This document shows positions 10,050-21,002 of a DNA stretch of 64,000 bases, piece by piece. The DNA is from Gordionus sp. m RMFG-2023. Its lineage: Eukaryota > Nematomorpha > Gordioida > Chordodea > Parachordodidae. The first letter of the stretch is position 1. Each line of letters begins with the position of its first letter. The notes under the pieces are model-generated. The model saw only the letters and a list, made by a program, of their open reading frames with translations. It was not told where the DNA came from and did no database searches. The translations under genes were made by a program, and so were the position numbers. The stretch is from NCBI RefSeq assembly GCF_954871325.1, contig NC_088779.1, forward strand, positions 14,696,846 through 14,760,845, given 5' to 3'.

Positions 10050-10324
10050 ATTTTACAAATTTAGTAATAATAAAACAATTTTTTTTTAAAATATCATTTT
10101 CTTTAATAGATTTTCCGGAAAAATTACGATAAGATATTTTACATCATATATTTTTTTTTATTTATGTTAACATATGTAGAGAATAATAAATAATTACATT
10201 TTGATTTTATGTACAAAACCCCCTTGTTTATCTTTGTTAAACAACAATTTTAAATAAGTGACAAATTTTATATAATTAAGTAGCACTCAAAATTTTCTTT
10301 AAGAAAATTCAAAAAAAATATGTG

Positions 10325-11150
10325 CAGTGTCGTATTTCCGGTAAAACAAAAAATAATTATTGAAGGACCTACTTTGAAACGAGAAACTCACTAAATATGT
10401 ATATTACCAATATATTTAACTAACTAAAAATATTAATGGATAAAATAAGGATTCATTTTATTTAATTCTAGGAATAAAAAAATCAATTATAAAGGGAGTT
10501 TGAAATAATGAACTTTATGAAATATGTTTATTGATATATATTTAAATATTTAATTAAAGGTATTAACGGGGAAAATAAGAAGGAAATAATATTTAGTTTT
10601 TATAATTTTAGGAATAAATAAATAATAGAGGCGCATTTTTAAAGATAATAATCAGAGACCTGCAGTTGTACCATTTGCACGGCTCGGCCTGGCCCAGATT
10701 TTATATTTTTAGGCCCAGCCCAGATTTTTTTTAAATAAATTTTTTGGCCCGGCCCGGAATTATTATTTATAATATAGTTTATTTATTTGTAATTTTTATA
10801 GATAATAGTGGCGATTTAAAATATATGGCCGTTAATGCATTTTATATCATAAATAACTATTAATTTTTCTATAAAATTCTTATATATATATTAGAAATTT
10901 TTTAATGTATTTTTTTGGACCCCAATAGAAAGAAAATGTATTATAATTATCTTTATCGATACACCCTTTATAATTGATTTTTTTATTCTTAAAATTATAA
11001 AAAACTGATTAAAATTAAATTCTTATTTCTCCAATTTTTACTTATTATTTAAATATATTGTTAATAAACACATTTCACGAGTTTCATCATTTTAAACGGG
11101 GCACTTTTCAAAATAATTCCTTTTGTTTTACCGGAAATACATCAACACTG
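10325..11150. mobile_element. foldback/MITE-like element with long inverted arms
   Basis: Ends begin CAGTGTCG and, read inward from the right, CAGTGTTG. Both continue into TATTTCCGGTAAAACAAAA and an arm of about 180 bp that includes ATCAATTATAAAGGG. The left arm is partly duplicated (about 10.38-10.64 kb). No coding sequence is visible. Flanking 8-mers do not match, so the target duplication is lost or the ends are misplaced. Confidence 0.65.
10653..10790. mobile_element. hAT-like MITE fragment (GGCCCGG-rich)
   Basis: Begins CAGAGACCTGCAGTTG and contains repeated GGCCCAG and GGCCCGGCCCGG blocks. It is related to the complete 315-bp element at 52458-52772. Only one end is recognisable. It sits inside the foldback element at 10325-11150. 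Confidence 0.55.
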
Positions 11151-11254
11151 AAGATATTTTTAAAATAATTTTTGCATTTTCTTATGGAGAATAATTAAGG
11201 GCTAAAAAATGATATATAATTTGTTGCTTTAGACCAAAAATATTTTAGGATTCG

Positions 11255-11412
11255 TAAAATAGGAAAAGGCTCTCGAACTTTGAATGCTCATAACTCGGAA
11301 TATTTGAGCTAAATTAAATTTTGGTATTGTATAAAATATGCAATCTATTTAACCTTCATACCAAGTTTAATCCATTTTTAAAATAGTGTCAGAATCACTA
11401 GGTGATTTGTCA
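11255..11412 (-). repeat. dispersed repeat, inverted partner of 3025-3190
   Basis: Reverse complement of the repeat at 3025-3190, roughly three-quarters identical by eye over about 150 bp. Family unknown. Confidence 0.7.
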
Positions 11413-11912
11413 TGAAATTACCAAATATTAAATTATATAATTTCTTCTCAGATATTGTCCAGAAAAATTTTGATATATAATTTTTAAATTAATATAATTA
11501 AAATAAATTATAATATAAAATTTAATAAGTTGTTGCCATCAATAATAAAATTTGTCTGGTTTGTTTTTTAAATAACAGATTAAATAATAATATCAAAATG
11601 TATCTAAAAATAGATATAGATTAGATACCTCTAAAATAGTATCTAGATACAGATACTTGTATTTTTATAAAAGTATATCTAGATAGATACGACTTTCGCA
11701 TCTAGATAAACTTTAACAACTCTGGTGTTGACTATATCTGTGCAAAATTTTATCCTCAGCTTTTATATGATTGATATCAAGGGTAAAAGAACAAAAATGT
11801 TTTTATGAGTGTTGATTTTTATTTAATTAATGATTGATTTAAAAGTGCACAATTGTAAATAATAAGGTTAGTATCAAAATGAGTATTAAGTCTAAGTCTA
11901 TATTATATTTAT
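11413..11912. other. gene-free AT-rich DNA
   Basis: No coding or repeat signal was recognised other than a short run of ATCTAGATAC-like repeats near 11.6-11.7 kb. Confidence 0.5.
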
Positions 11913-14900
11913 CAGGGATGTGAACCCGGACCCTGAACCCTCATATTTTGGCTGAATTCGAACCCTTTTAAAAAGTGGAGGGTTCAAGGGTTCAGGGTAT
12001 TATAAAAAAATTTCTAACATAAAAATTTTTTTAAAAAAAAAAATGTAAAAATATTTAAAAAAAAAAATGTAAAAATATTTTTTTTAAAAAATAATATAAA
12101 ATTTTTATAATTTTATTAATTTTTTTCGTGGAATCATTTATTATATATTAGCGTTTTTCTTCCTGGACTTCATTCCATTTTATTTAGAGATATACCATAA
12201 ATTATTTTATAGTGTAAGTAATAATATTTTAATTGTGATAATTTATTTGCTCTTATTAGGAATACTTTGAGTATTGATTTGAAAGTGAAATATTTGGAAT
12301 TTTTTTTTACTGCAAGTAATAATATTTTATAATTATATCTTAACTTTGTTTACTTGTTTTATAAAATTTTATTAAGTGATTATTGTGCTATTAAGATTAA
12401 GATTTTTTGAGAATTAAATTTAAATTAATAAAAATTGTAAATACATATTATTTTATTTATGCTGCATCCAAAATGTTTTGAAAAAATCTTAAAATTTTCA
12501 CAAATTAATAACAAAACACTTTGGACACATTTAAGCTTTAAAAAAATTAAGATATTCAAAATGCTTGATATGATTATAAATATTTAATTGTATTTATTAT
12601 TTTATATTACCTTTCAGTTATTAAGAACCTATTATTTGATAATAGTTATATTTAGATTTTTTATATACTTAATTAATATATACTATGTTGTAAATAATTA
12701 TATCAATATTTTATAAACAGTTGAGAAAACCAATAATCCTATTTTGAAAGATAATCTTTCCATAAAATATATATAAAAAATTATTATATTTGAGTTAAAT
12801 AAAATTGTGATAGAAATAATATAATTTTCCAGCATCTTTTAAATTATAATTTTTTATTTTTACCAGATTATAATTTATTAAATTTAGCCTTTACAGTTAA
12901 AATTTCTTTTTCATTAGATCATAATTCAAGTTTTGTTTTTTTCTTTTTCCTCCCAAATTTTCCTATTTTCTTTAGAATATCTAATTTTTAAGTCATTTTT
13001 GCACCAAAGGTTGTGCACTCTTATGCTTTCCTTAATTATTTTGACACTAAAATATATTAGTATAAAAGTCTATGGGTAGTACATTTAAAAAAATTAACAG
13101 CATTAAGAAAAATTGTACTTACTAATTTTTTATAAAAATTTGTGAAATTTTTATAAATATGAAAAATGAAATTGAACACTATTTTCTTTTTACATTAAAA
13201 ATAGATTATGTAATTTTTTTCTTCAAAATTTATTTATATTTTTAAGATTTTGGATGCAGCCTTAATAAAAAAAATATTTCTATGTGTCTATACTTTTAAG
13301 TTTTAAACAAATTAAATTGTTTTTTTTAGTATGAAAGTAAAAGATATTTTGTCAGAGTATTATAATACAACTAAAGGGTATTCTGAGTGCAAAACCTGCC
13401 ACATAATGATAAAAGGTTCACACAATACTAACCTGGAAAGACATTTAAAAAGACATCATTCTATAATCTTTGATGAATATTTAAATAGAAAAACCAAATT
13501 TTTGGAAGAAGACATTGTTAAAAAGCCTACAGTTAGTATTTTAAAGAAGAATGAAAATAATATTGAAAAATTTTGCTTAAAAAAAAGCATTCATATTCAA
13601 ATGTGTGAAGAGATATTTATGAATGCTTTAGTTGAACTTGTTACAGTAAATGGAAGACCTTTGAATATTATTGAGGATTCGGGTTTAAAAAAATTATTGA
13701 CCCTATTAGTAAAGCAATTGGAAGATCAATTAATCGCTTTAAAATTAAGGACTTAGTGGTTAATGAATCGAAAAAAATACAAGCAAAAATAATAAATGAA
13801 GCAAAAAACAAATTATCATTAAAAATTGATTCCGCCCAAAGATTAGGGAGAAATATTCTAGGAATAAATATACAGTATATAAAAGGAGATAATATAATAT
13901 TAAGAAATTTAGCTATGAAGGAGATTAAGGAGAGTTCAACTTCTGAAAATATAAAAAGAATGATACTAGAAACATTAAATAAATTTAATATTCCTATTAG
14001 AAACGTTTATACAATTACTACAGACAACGGTGCTAATCTCGTAAAATCAATCAAATTATTAAATGAATGTTCACTGGAAGAAATAGATGATATAGATGAT
14101 GATGATAATAATTATGAGGAAATAAGTCAAATTGATTTACAGGAAATAATAAAAGATTTCTCCACAAAAATATACTATATCAGATGTGCAGCCCATACGT
14201 TACAATTGGCTATTAATGATTCCTTAAAAAATAATCAATTTAAAACTATAATTGATAAAGCAAGGGATGTTGTAAAATATTTAAGAACTCCCACAATTGT
14301 AAGAATATTAAAATCGATGAAAAGGCAAATGGCAATATTAGATTGCACAACACGTTGGTCCTCTATTTGTATGATGCTAGAGAGATTAATAAGTTTGAAA
14401 AATTTCTGTAATGATTTTATTATAGGAGCATGTGAAGTCATTTTGTCGGAAGATGATTGGAATCAAATAAAAGACCTTACTAGTGTGTTGGTTCCTTTAA
14501 AAATTACATTAAGATTACAAGCAGAACAGTTATGTTTATCGGATTTCTATGGCATATGGATAAGATGTCGATTAGAGTTAGAAAGATTTACAAATTTTTT
14601 TTCATATGAAATATTAGAAAATATGAAAATTAGAGAGCAACAATATTTACAAAATAGTGTTGTATATGCTTAAATATATTTAGACCCTCGATATCAAGTT
14701 TTATTAAGTATTGAGCAAAAACAAATGGCTATATACCATCTTGAGGATTTATGGCATACCCAAAACTTTATTATTAACAATATATTGGAGGCTACTACAA
14801 TATCTACTGATTGTGGCGAGAACAATGATAATGAAAGCAATATTGATGATCTGGAAATTTTACTATTAGATAGAGAGAAAAAAATCAAATTATCGTTAGA

Positions 14901-15414
14901 AAGAAAGGAGCAAAAAATACCTATTGTATCTTTATTAGAAAAGTTCTCCGAAGTAAAGAGAATAAATAAAGATGGAAATATTTTAAAATTCTGGGAAGAA
15001 AATTCTTCTATATATCCAGAATTATATACCTTGTCTAGAATCGTCATGGCTGTGCCAGCGACACAAGTACAATAATTTATGTATTATAAAAATGACTCTA
15101 TTTTAGGTCAGCGTAGAACGAGGATTTTCTTCGTTGAAATATATATTGTCCAATTTATTAGGTAATCTGAAGGAAGATATTTTAGATGATATCATGATTG
15201 TTCGATTGAATAAAATATTTAAAATATAAATTATTTCACTTTGAATTATGAATGTGTATATATTGAAGTATAATAAAAATAAAAAAATGAATGAAAAAAA
15301 GTCTTATTTTGAGTCATTATTTTTATGTTCCCTGAACCCGAACCCTGGTCCTTTTAGAATTTATTACAGGACCCGAACCCGGACCCTTTTTTTGTCGAAG
15401 GGTTCACATCCCTG
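11913..15414 (+). mobile_element. near-intact hAT transposon, 3.5 kb
   Basis: Terminal inverted repeats CAGGGATGTGAACCCG and, at the right end, GGGTTCACATCCCTG. Both ends carry extra ACCCGAACCC / GGGTTCAGGG subterminal copies. The element is flanked by a perfect 8-bp target duplication, ATATTTAT, at 11905-11912 and 15415-15422. The 8-bp duplication and the transposase domains assign it to hAT. It is the best-preserved autonomous-type DNA transposon in the window. Confidence 0.95.
13331..15229 (+). CDS. hAT transposase, BED zinc finger, nearly intact
   Basis: Starts just after a TTTTTTTAG acceptor-like site, so a 5' exon may exist. The N-terminus has a BED finger (ECKTCHIMIKGSHNTNLERH, then LKRHH). 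The RNase-H-like core shows ITTDNGANLVKS (catalytic Asp), the CAAHTLQLAI segment and CTTRWSS. The C-terminal hAT dimerisation region is VPATQVSVERGFSSLKYILS, with a 40-nt GTACAA..TTTTAG intron at 15067-15106 inside it. Two lesions are visible: a one-base frame change near 13690-13705, probably in an A-run, and an in-frame TAA at 14671-14673. Either could be a sequencing error in long-read data. A functional copy may exist elsewhere. Confidence 0.9.
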
Positions 15415-15568
15415 ATATTTATAGAAAATAAATTTTAAAAATAATTTTTGGTGGCTTTTTACATATAATCAAATTTAAAATACTCATAAAGAAAAGTGGG
15501 GTTCTGATTTTATAAAATTTTGAACAAACATTACTAAATTATCATTTTATATGAGTACAAAAAAAATT

Positions 15569-15874
15569 AGAGTTGAGCTTTACAACTTCATAAACGTACT
15601 ATTATTTTTATTCGCTATTATAGATGGCGTATTCCATTTTCTTCATCTAAATTAGTAATCTTTTCATTTCTAAACAATAAATAATCTAAAAGCTTCCTAT
15701 CACAACAATTTAATGCCTGGCAGAGTTGAGCTTTACAACTTCATAAACGTACTATTATTTTTATTCGCTATTATAGATGGCGTATTCCATTTTCTTCATC
15801 TAAATTAGTAATCTTTTCATTTCTAAACAATAAATAATCTAAAAGCTTCCTATCACAACAATTTAATGCCTGGC
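15569..15874. repeat. 153-bp perfect tandem duplication
   Basis: Two adjacent copies (15569-15721 and 15722-15874), apparently identical, beginning AGAGTTGAGCTTTACAAC. Identity in fast-drifting AT-rich DNA suggests a recent event or an assembly artefact. Confidence 0.95.
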
Positions 15875-15924
15875 AGTGGACAAGGCTTTGTGATACAAGT
15901 TAGGCTTTAGGCTGTGCTGTTCAT

Positions 15925-17760
15925 AGACCTGTGAGTCGCCGGCTCATGCCGGAACAGCCGCCGATTTTTTTTTATGGCGGAGGCGTGGCGTGTATAATTT
16001 TTAGAATGCTGTTTATTAATTATAGTTATATATTAAATTATTATTTAAATTTGAATAATAACATAAATGAAATTAAAATATAAATTGTATTTTATTGATA
16101 TATATATAATAGAATAGTATATAATACCATTCCTACATCATATTTCATTTCCACAAACAATAGGTATTAATTATTTTTATGGACTTGCACGAAACCACCC
16201 TATATACAATTATGAAGTAATAACTCTATCTACTGATCTTAAATCAAGTTATGTCTAGAGGTAATTTGGAAATTTTATTTTGATAAATGAAAATAAGAAA
16301 AGCACAATAAGGCCTGATTATATTAATTGTGAACGTTGCTTAAAATTGGGGAAAGAAAAATAAGGAAGATTAGGATAAACATAATCAATTTTCACAGTAA
16401 TTTATTTTAATTTTAGACTTAATTTATATATTTTATATTTTAGTTATGAAATAAAATGTTTTAGTAAAAAATATAAGTACAAGTAACCTTTCTCGGCACT
16501 TATTAAATTAATTATAAAAACTTTATTTTGAAAGTTCAAAACTAAATCAAATTTTTTATTTTTTTCATTCCAGCTCTAATTATTTTGATGTTTTTTAAAA
16601 TCTTATTAATGTATAAAATAAATATGAAATTTAAGTTGACAGGGTAAAATATTTTAAATCAAAATTTACATCTAAAAGATGAAGACGACTTATTAACAAA
16701 AGGTACCGTCACTCTTAAATTAAACGGGTACTGATAGTAGGGTAAATTACTGCCAAACATGGATGCAAATTTATTGCACTGGAGACGCTCTCTATAGGGC
16801 GGTGGAGTGTCCACTTAATTGTAGGATGTCTCCTCAGTGTATAATACGATACGATAATATAATTTCGAAGCTTGAAATGATCGGTCTATAAATCAAAAGT
16901 GATAGAACCGGATTTTGGTTCAGAATCAATCAGATTTAAAACTTGCGCCTTTATAGATAAATAAACATTACCAGTGCACCCTGACTAATGGCTGTCCTAT
17001 TCGAAAATTCTATAATGAATCAATTATTTTATATTTCTATTTTTTCATTTTATTTAAATTTTAAACCTTTAGAAAATCAGTCATCCCTTTATTTTCTATA
17101 GAATCAAATGGCATTAAATCTAAGCAACACATCAAAACATAACTTCGGCCTATTAAATTTCATATTTGTTTTTTACATTAAAAAGATATTTAAAAACGTC
17201 AAAATAATTTAAGCTGGAATAAAACAAATAAAAAATTTGATTCAATGTTTATACATTAAAAAGATCTTGAAATAGACTGACAATAAACAAACTAAAAATT
17301 TAGTTGTTTTGAACTTTCAAAATAAAGCTTAATAAAATTAATTTAATAAACCAATTAAATTTTAAATAAATAAAATAAACAATAATGAGCCATTTTTTAT
17401 CTTTTATAATGTTGTTATATCCTGGTGTTGGCTTTAAAAACATTTTTAGACTTTGAATGGATTTATTATTATTAATTTTTTAAGATATTTTATAAACATT
17501 AACTAAGTGCTGAGAGAGGTTACTTGTACTTATATTTTTACATTTTATTTCATAACTAAAATATAAATTATATATATAAATAAGTCTAAAATTAAAATAA
17601 ATTCTGTGAAAATGGATTATGTTTATCCGAATCTTCCTCATCTTTTTTTCCCCAATTTAAAGCAAGATTTACAATAAATATAATCAGGCATTATTGTGCT
17701 TTTCTTATTTTCATTCTTTAAAATAAGATTTCTTACCTCTAGACTGTTGTAATTATTTAA
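15925..17760. mobile_element. inverted pair of hAT 5' ends (foldback)
   Basis: The left arm (15925 to about 16600) begins TAGACCTGTGAGTCGCCGG and is the reverse complement of the right end of the hAT at 40423-46474. The right arm (about 16640-17760) matches 44955-46100 of that element in direct orientation. Together they form two inverted copies of the transposase 5' region. Fragments read like the BED finger start (CERCLKLGK) and the N-terminal transposase. The second TAGACC end is missing, so the structure cannot have moved as a normal unit. Confidence 0.75.
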
Positions 17761-17791
17761 AAATAATTATAATTAATTGTTAGCTATTAAA

Positions 17792-18218
17792 TTATCTATT
17801 GAAATATATTGAAGTATTATGTGGAAGTGTATCACATAATCTTAAAACTATTCTACTTTCAACATTGATTTTATCAGGAGTAGATTCAGTAGAACTTACC
17901 TTTCCTTCATTCAGCATAAAATCTAAAAGAAAAAACACACTTTTTGGGGTATTTATAAAATAAGATTTTAAAAAAATTCAATGATACATTGGTAATTATT
18001 TTAATATACAATTATTTTTTAAAAATATTTTTAATTATTAAAGTATAATAGGTGAACCGTGAGAGAATGGGATTTATTCAATGGCCTTAAGAAGATACAT
18101 CCAATGAATAAGCTTATAATTTATATATTTGATTGGTCTGAATAATTCTAAGATAATCTGGCCACGATCATTAAGTTCAAATCTTTTTAAGGATAAAATC
18201 ATAAACTCCTTGATTTCT
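17792..18218 (-). CDS. two unrecognised putative host exons
   Basis: Minus-strand open stretches with plausible protein composition. One, 18218 to 18074, reads EIKEFMILSLKRFELNDRGQ and continues as a helix-like segment ending LLKAIE and a stop. The other, 17922 to 17792, follows a TTCTTTTAG acceptor, reads FMLNEGKVSSTESTPDK and ends TSIYFNR plus stop. Both are too long to be open by chance in DNA this AT-rich, but I do not recognise a family and cannot join them with confidence. They lie downstream of the Rpn12 exons on the same strand, so they could be its diverged 3' part or a separate gene. Confidence 0.35.
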
Positions 18219-18620
18219 TATAAGTTTAAATTTTATTAACCCAGCCAGGCATAAAGGCTGAGCTCAGAACTCTAATGCATGTGAAATAAATGCTTTACTG
18301 CCTGATAATATATAGAAATCCATTAATAATAGAACCTATGGTATATTTTAAAGTTAAAGAACTACATGGCTCAATAAAGTATACATTGCATTTTGATATT
18401 AAATTTAATATTTACAATTGTGTAGTTTTTTCGTCAACAAATGATTAAATGAAATCAACACTTAAAATATTTTGGACATTATGTTATAAAAGCTGGGTAG
18501 TTAAAGCTTTATCCATATACAAGGTTCTAGAGAATATTTTTTTAAAACAGACATTACTAATTTATAATTTAACACATATGTCTAATAATGATATATTTTA
18601 AAATTTAAATTCATTTACAC

Positions 18621-19124
18621 AGTGGAATTCAGCAAGGCGATTTTGAGATAATAAGAATAACAGATTTAATCCAAGATTTTCAAAATAATAAGCAGATTCA
18701 GGCAGTAAATTTCTAATAATTTATTTATAAATTAATATGAATATAATTATCACTTGTAATCATAATAGTATGCTTTTAGTTTTGATATATATTGTTCAAA
18801 AGATATAATATCTTGAGCTTCAATACTCCATTGGATACCATATTCCAGAACATCTCCTAAAAATATTATAGCGATAAAATAAAATTATAATTACTGGCTA
18901 TTAATAATTCTTGCTTAGATAGAGGGGTTGTTTGATCAATAGGAAAAAAATTTAATGTCATAAGACTATTCTGAAAAAAAAAATTTGAAAAAAAAATAAA
19001 ATCTATAATATACTTTCAAATTTTGTAAAATTAGCCCACATTTTTCTAAATTTCGAGATGGTTTTTCCCATTCTTCTTTAAACTCCTTTATTTTTGAGCT
19101 AAAGTGATAAATTATTTGATTCAT
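18621..19124 (-). CDS. PSMD8: 26S proteasome lid subunit Rpn12/PSMD8, N-terminal half
   Basis: Four exons on the minus strand: 19124-19014, 18970-18895, 18856-18754 and 18712-18621. They are separated by GT..AG introns of 43, 38 and 41 nt and join in phase to about 127 residues. The product contains [53 protein letters not shown] and [20 protein letters not shown], with NRLAEFH after it. These match remembered PSMD8/Rpn12 closely ([66 protein letters not shown]). Rpn12 is a PCI-domain subunit of the proteasome lid. A further donor follows at 18620, but I could not find a convincing C-terminal half (family length about 260 residues). It may therefore be truncated or continue in exons I cannot recognise. 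The start ATG at 19124 lies just after a possible acceptor. Confidence 0.85.
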
Positions 19125-19247
19125 CCTATCGTATCGACTCTTAAAAAAAAATTAAGTGACATGTTCCGTCAGCTTTGAGACGCAGGTTAACCTGTAATTT
19201 CTTTATCTTCGTCTTTATTTGCAAGTTGGTCATAGACCTGCCCAAAG

Positions 19248-19440
19248 ATGAGCGTACTTGAATTATATGATGCCAATTTTTTTTCTCAAGGTTACCAACA
19301 AACCTTGTAACCCAGATATGAGGTTATATGAGGGTAGAACTACACTCGACCTATATATATGTTTATTAATGAGTATAGCAAACCCAAATAGAAGGCTAAA
19401 AACACATGTTTTGTCATTTCATAATGCTCAACAGTTGTAA
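19248..19440 (+). CDS. possible short divergent ORF, unrecognised
   Basis: An ATG at 19248 opens MSVLELYDANFFSQG. A second frame over 19258-19440 reads EGRTTLDLYICLLMSIANPN and ends in a stop. GT and AG sites near 19292 and 19331 could splice one into the other, but I recognise no family. It lies divergently 120 bp from the Rpn12 start, which would fit a bidirectional promoter. Evidence is weak. Confidence 0.2.
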
Positions 19441-20873
19441 TTATTTTGTCTGTAAAAAAAAATTGTTATTATTAAAAATTTGGCGGGGAAGTTAGATGGG
19501 GGGGGGGGGGGCTACAAATTTTTATATTATTAACAAAATTCAGGGGGGTCGATAGCCCTTACAATCTCAGGGGGCTCAACTAAAAATGCCCTCTAATTTG
19601 TGGGTCTTCGGCTGGGTTTTTTATTAATATATTATATTTTTAAAATTTGCTATCTGAACAATTATTCTGAATTTCATATTTTATCATTTATTAATTCTGC
19701 ATACAAAATAAGCACATAAAAAATTAAAACAATACAATTTCTAAAAATAATATTTTTAATATAAAATCTATTTATTACAGTATAAAATATTTTCGATTAC
19801 TGAAATTAAAAAATTTTGCATCTTAAAAATTACAAGTTATAAAAAAGGTTAATTAGTTCATACATGTGCCTCAATTGATAATGGATTTAAATAACCACAT
19901 ATTATAAAATAATTCTTAGCAGGTTACATTGACAAAAGGTCATGAAACTAATATAACTCTCTGTTACCATTTTAGACAATGTTTTCTAGAATGGACCAAT
20001 AAGGGAAAATTTATAGGCCTAACCAAATCAACAATTTTTGAAGAAGAGAATAAAAAAACCAATCCAAATCATAAAACTATATCGTGGTTAGAGCTTCCTC
20101 TTAGATGACATGATGGAAGCATAAGTAATTGAGAAAATTATTGTGAGATATTAAATTTCTAAAAGATTATCTTCCTTTTTAAAATATACTCGTATTGAAA
20201 ATTTAACTCAAAATTATTTTTCAAAGAAGAAAAAATAGCTCTCTTAAAAACACGTAAAGAAAGAGAAGAAAATATATATAATTTATTACATCCATTATGG
20301 AATGAATAATAATATGTTTAATTTTTAATAATATTTTTAAATAAGTAGATGGCGTTAAAGAATTGAATGCAAATTGTTACTTATATTTTGTCAGTAGTGG
20401 ATAATAACTTATTTATTCCCAATATAAAATAAAAACTAGATTAAAAAAATATTAATTTTTACCAAAGTTATTATCAAAATTGATCAATATCTTTTTCATA
20501 TATTTTATTTTAACTTTAATGTTGATTTTTTCATTTTAAATATTTGCGCAAGTGGAGCACTCCAATTCTAGACCGACGATTTATTATCAAAAGCATTTAT
20601 TAGTAAAATTTATTAAAATATTAACTGTAATATATTATACAACTGTCAAATACGTCTGTAAGTAACATTTTACCTAATATTTTATAACCATTTATATATA
20701 ATAGAGGATTATAAAATATATGTCTACTTACTTTTTATAAAGAAATCTCTTATAATTATTTGGATCTTTAAAATATTTTTAGGAAGAGGCATGGTAATTA
20801 AATTTAAAAATGAATAATTAATTAGTGATTTTTAACTCTGCTAATTACAAAATTAAATTAGTTAATTTTCTGT

Positions 20874-21000
20874 TGTAATTGTTTTTTTTATTCTCCTTAA
20901 AACTATTTGTTTTTGTTTTGTTTTGGTAATGACATTCAAATTTTAAATTTTTTTTTTGTTAATGACATTGAAATACAAGTTCTAATTGTTAATGACTTTA
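20874..21000 (+). repeat. partial LTR-like remnant
   Basis: Begins TGTAATTGTTTTTTTTATTC and matches the first about 125 bp of 39670-40004, after which the two diverge. Its left edge is exactly the breakpoint in the split hAT element. It reads as the truncated left LTR of the element whose right LTR is at 39670-40004. Confidence 0.6.
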
Positions 21001-21002
21001 CA

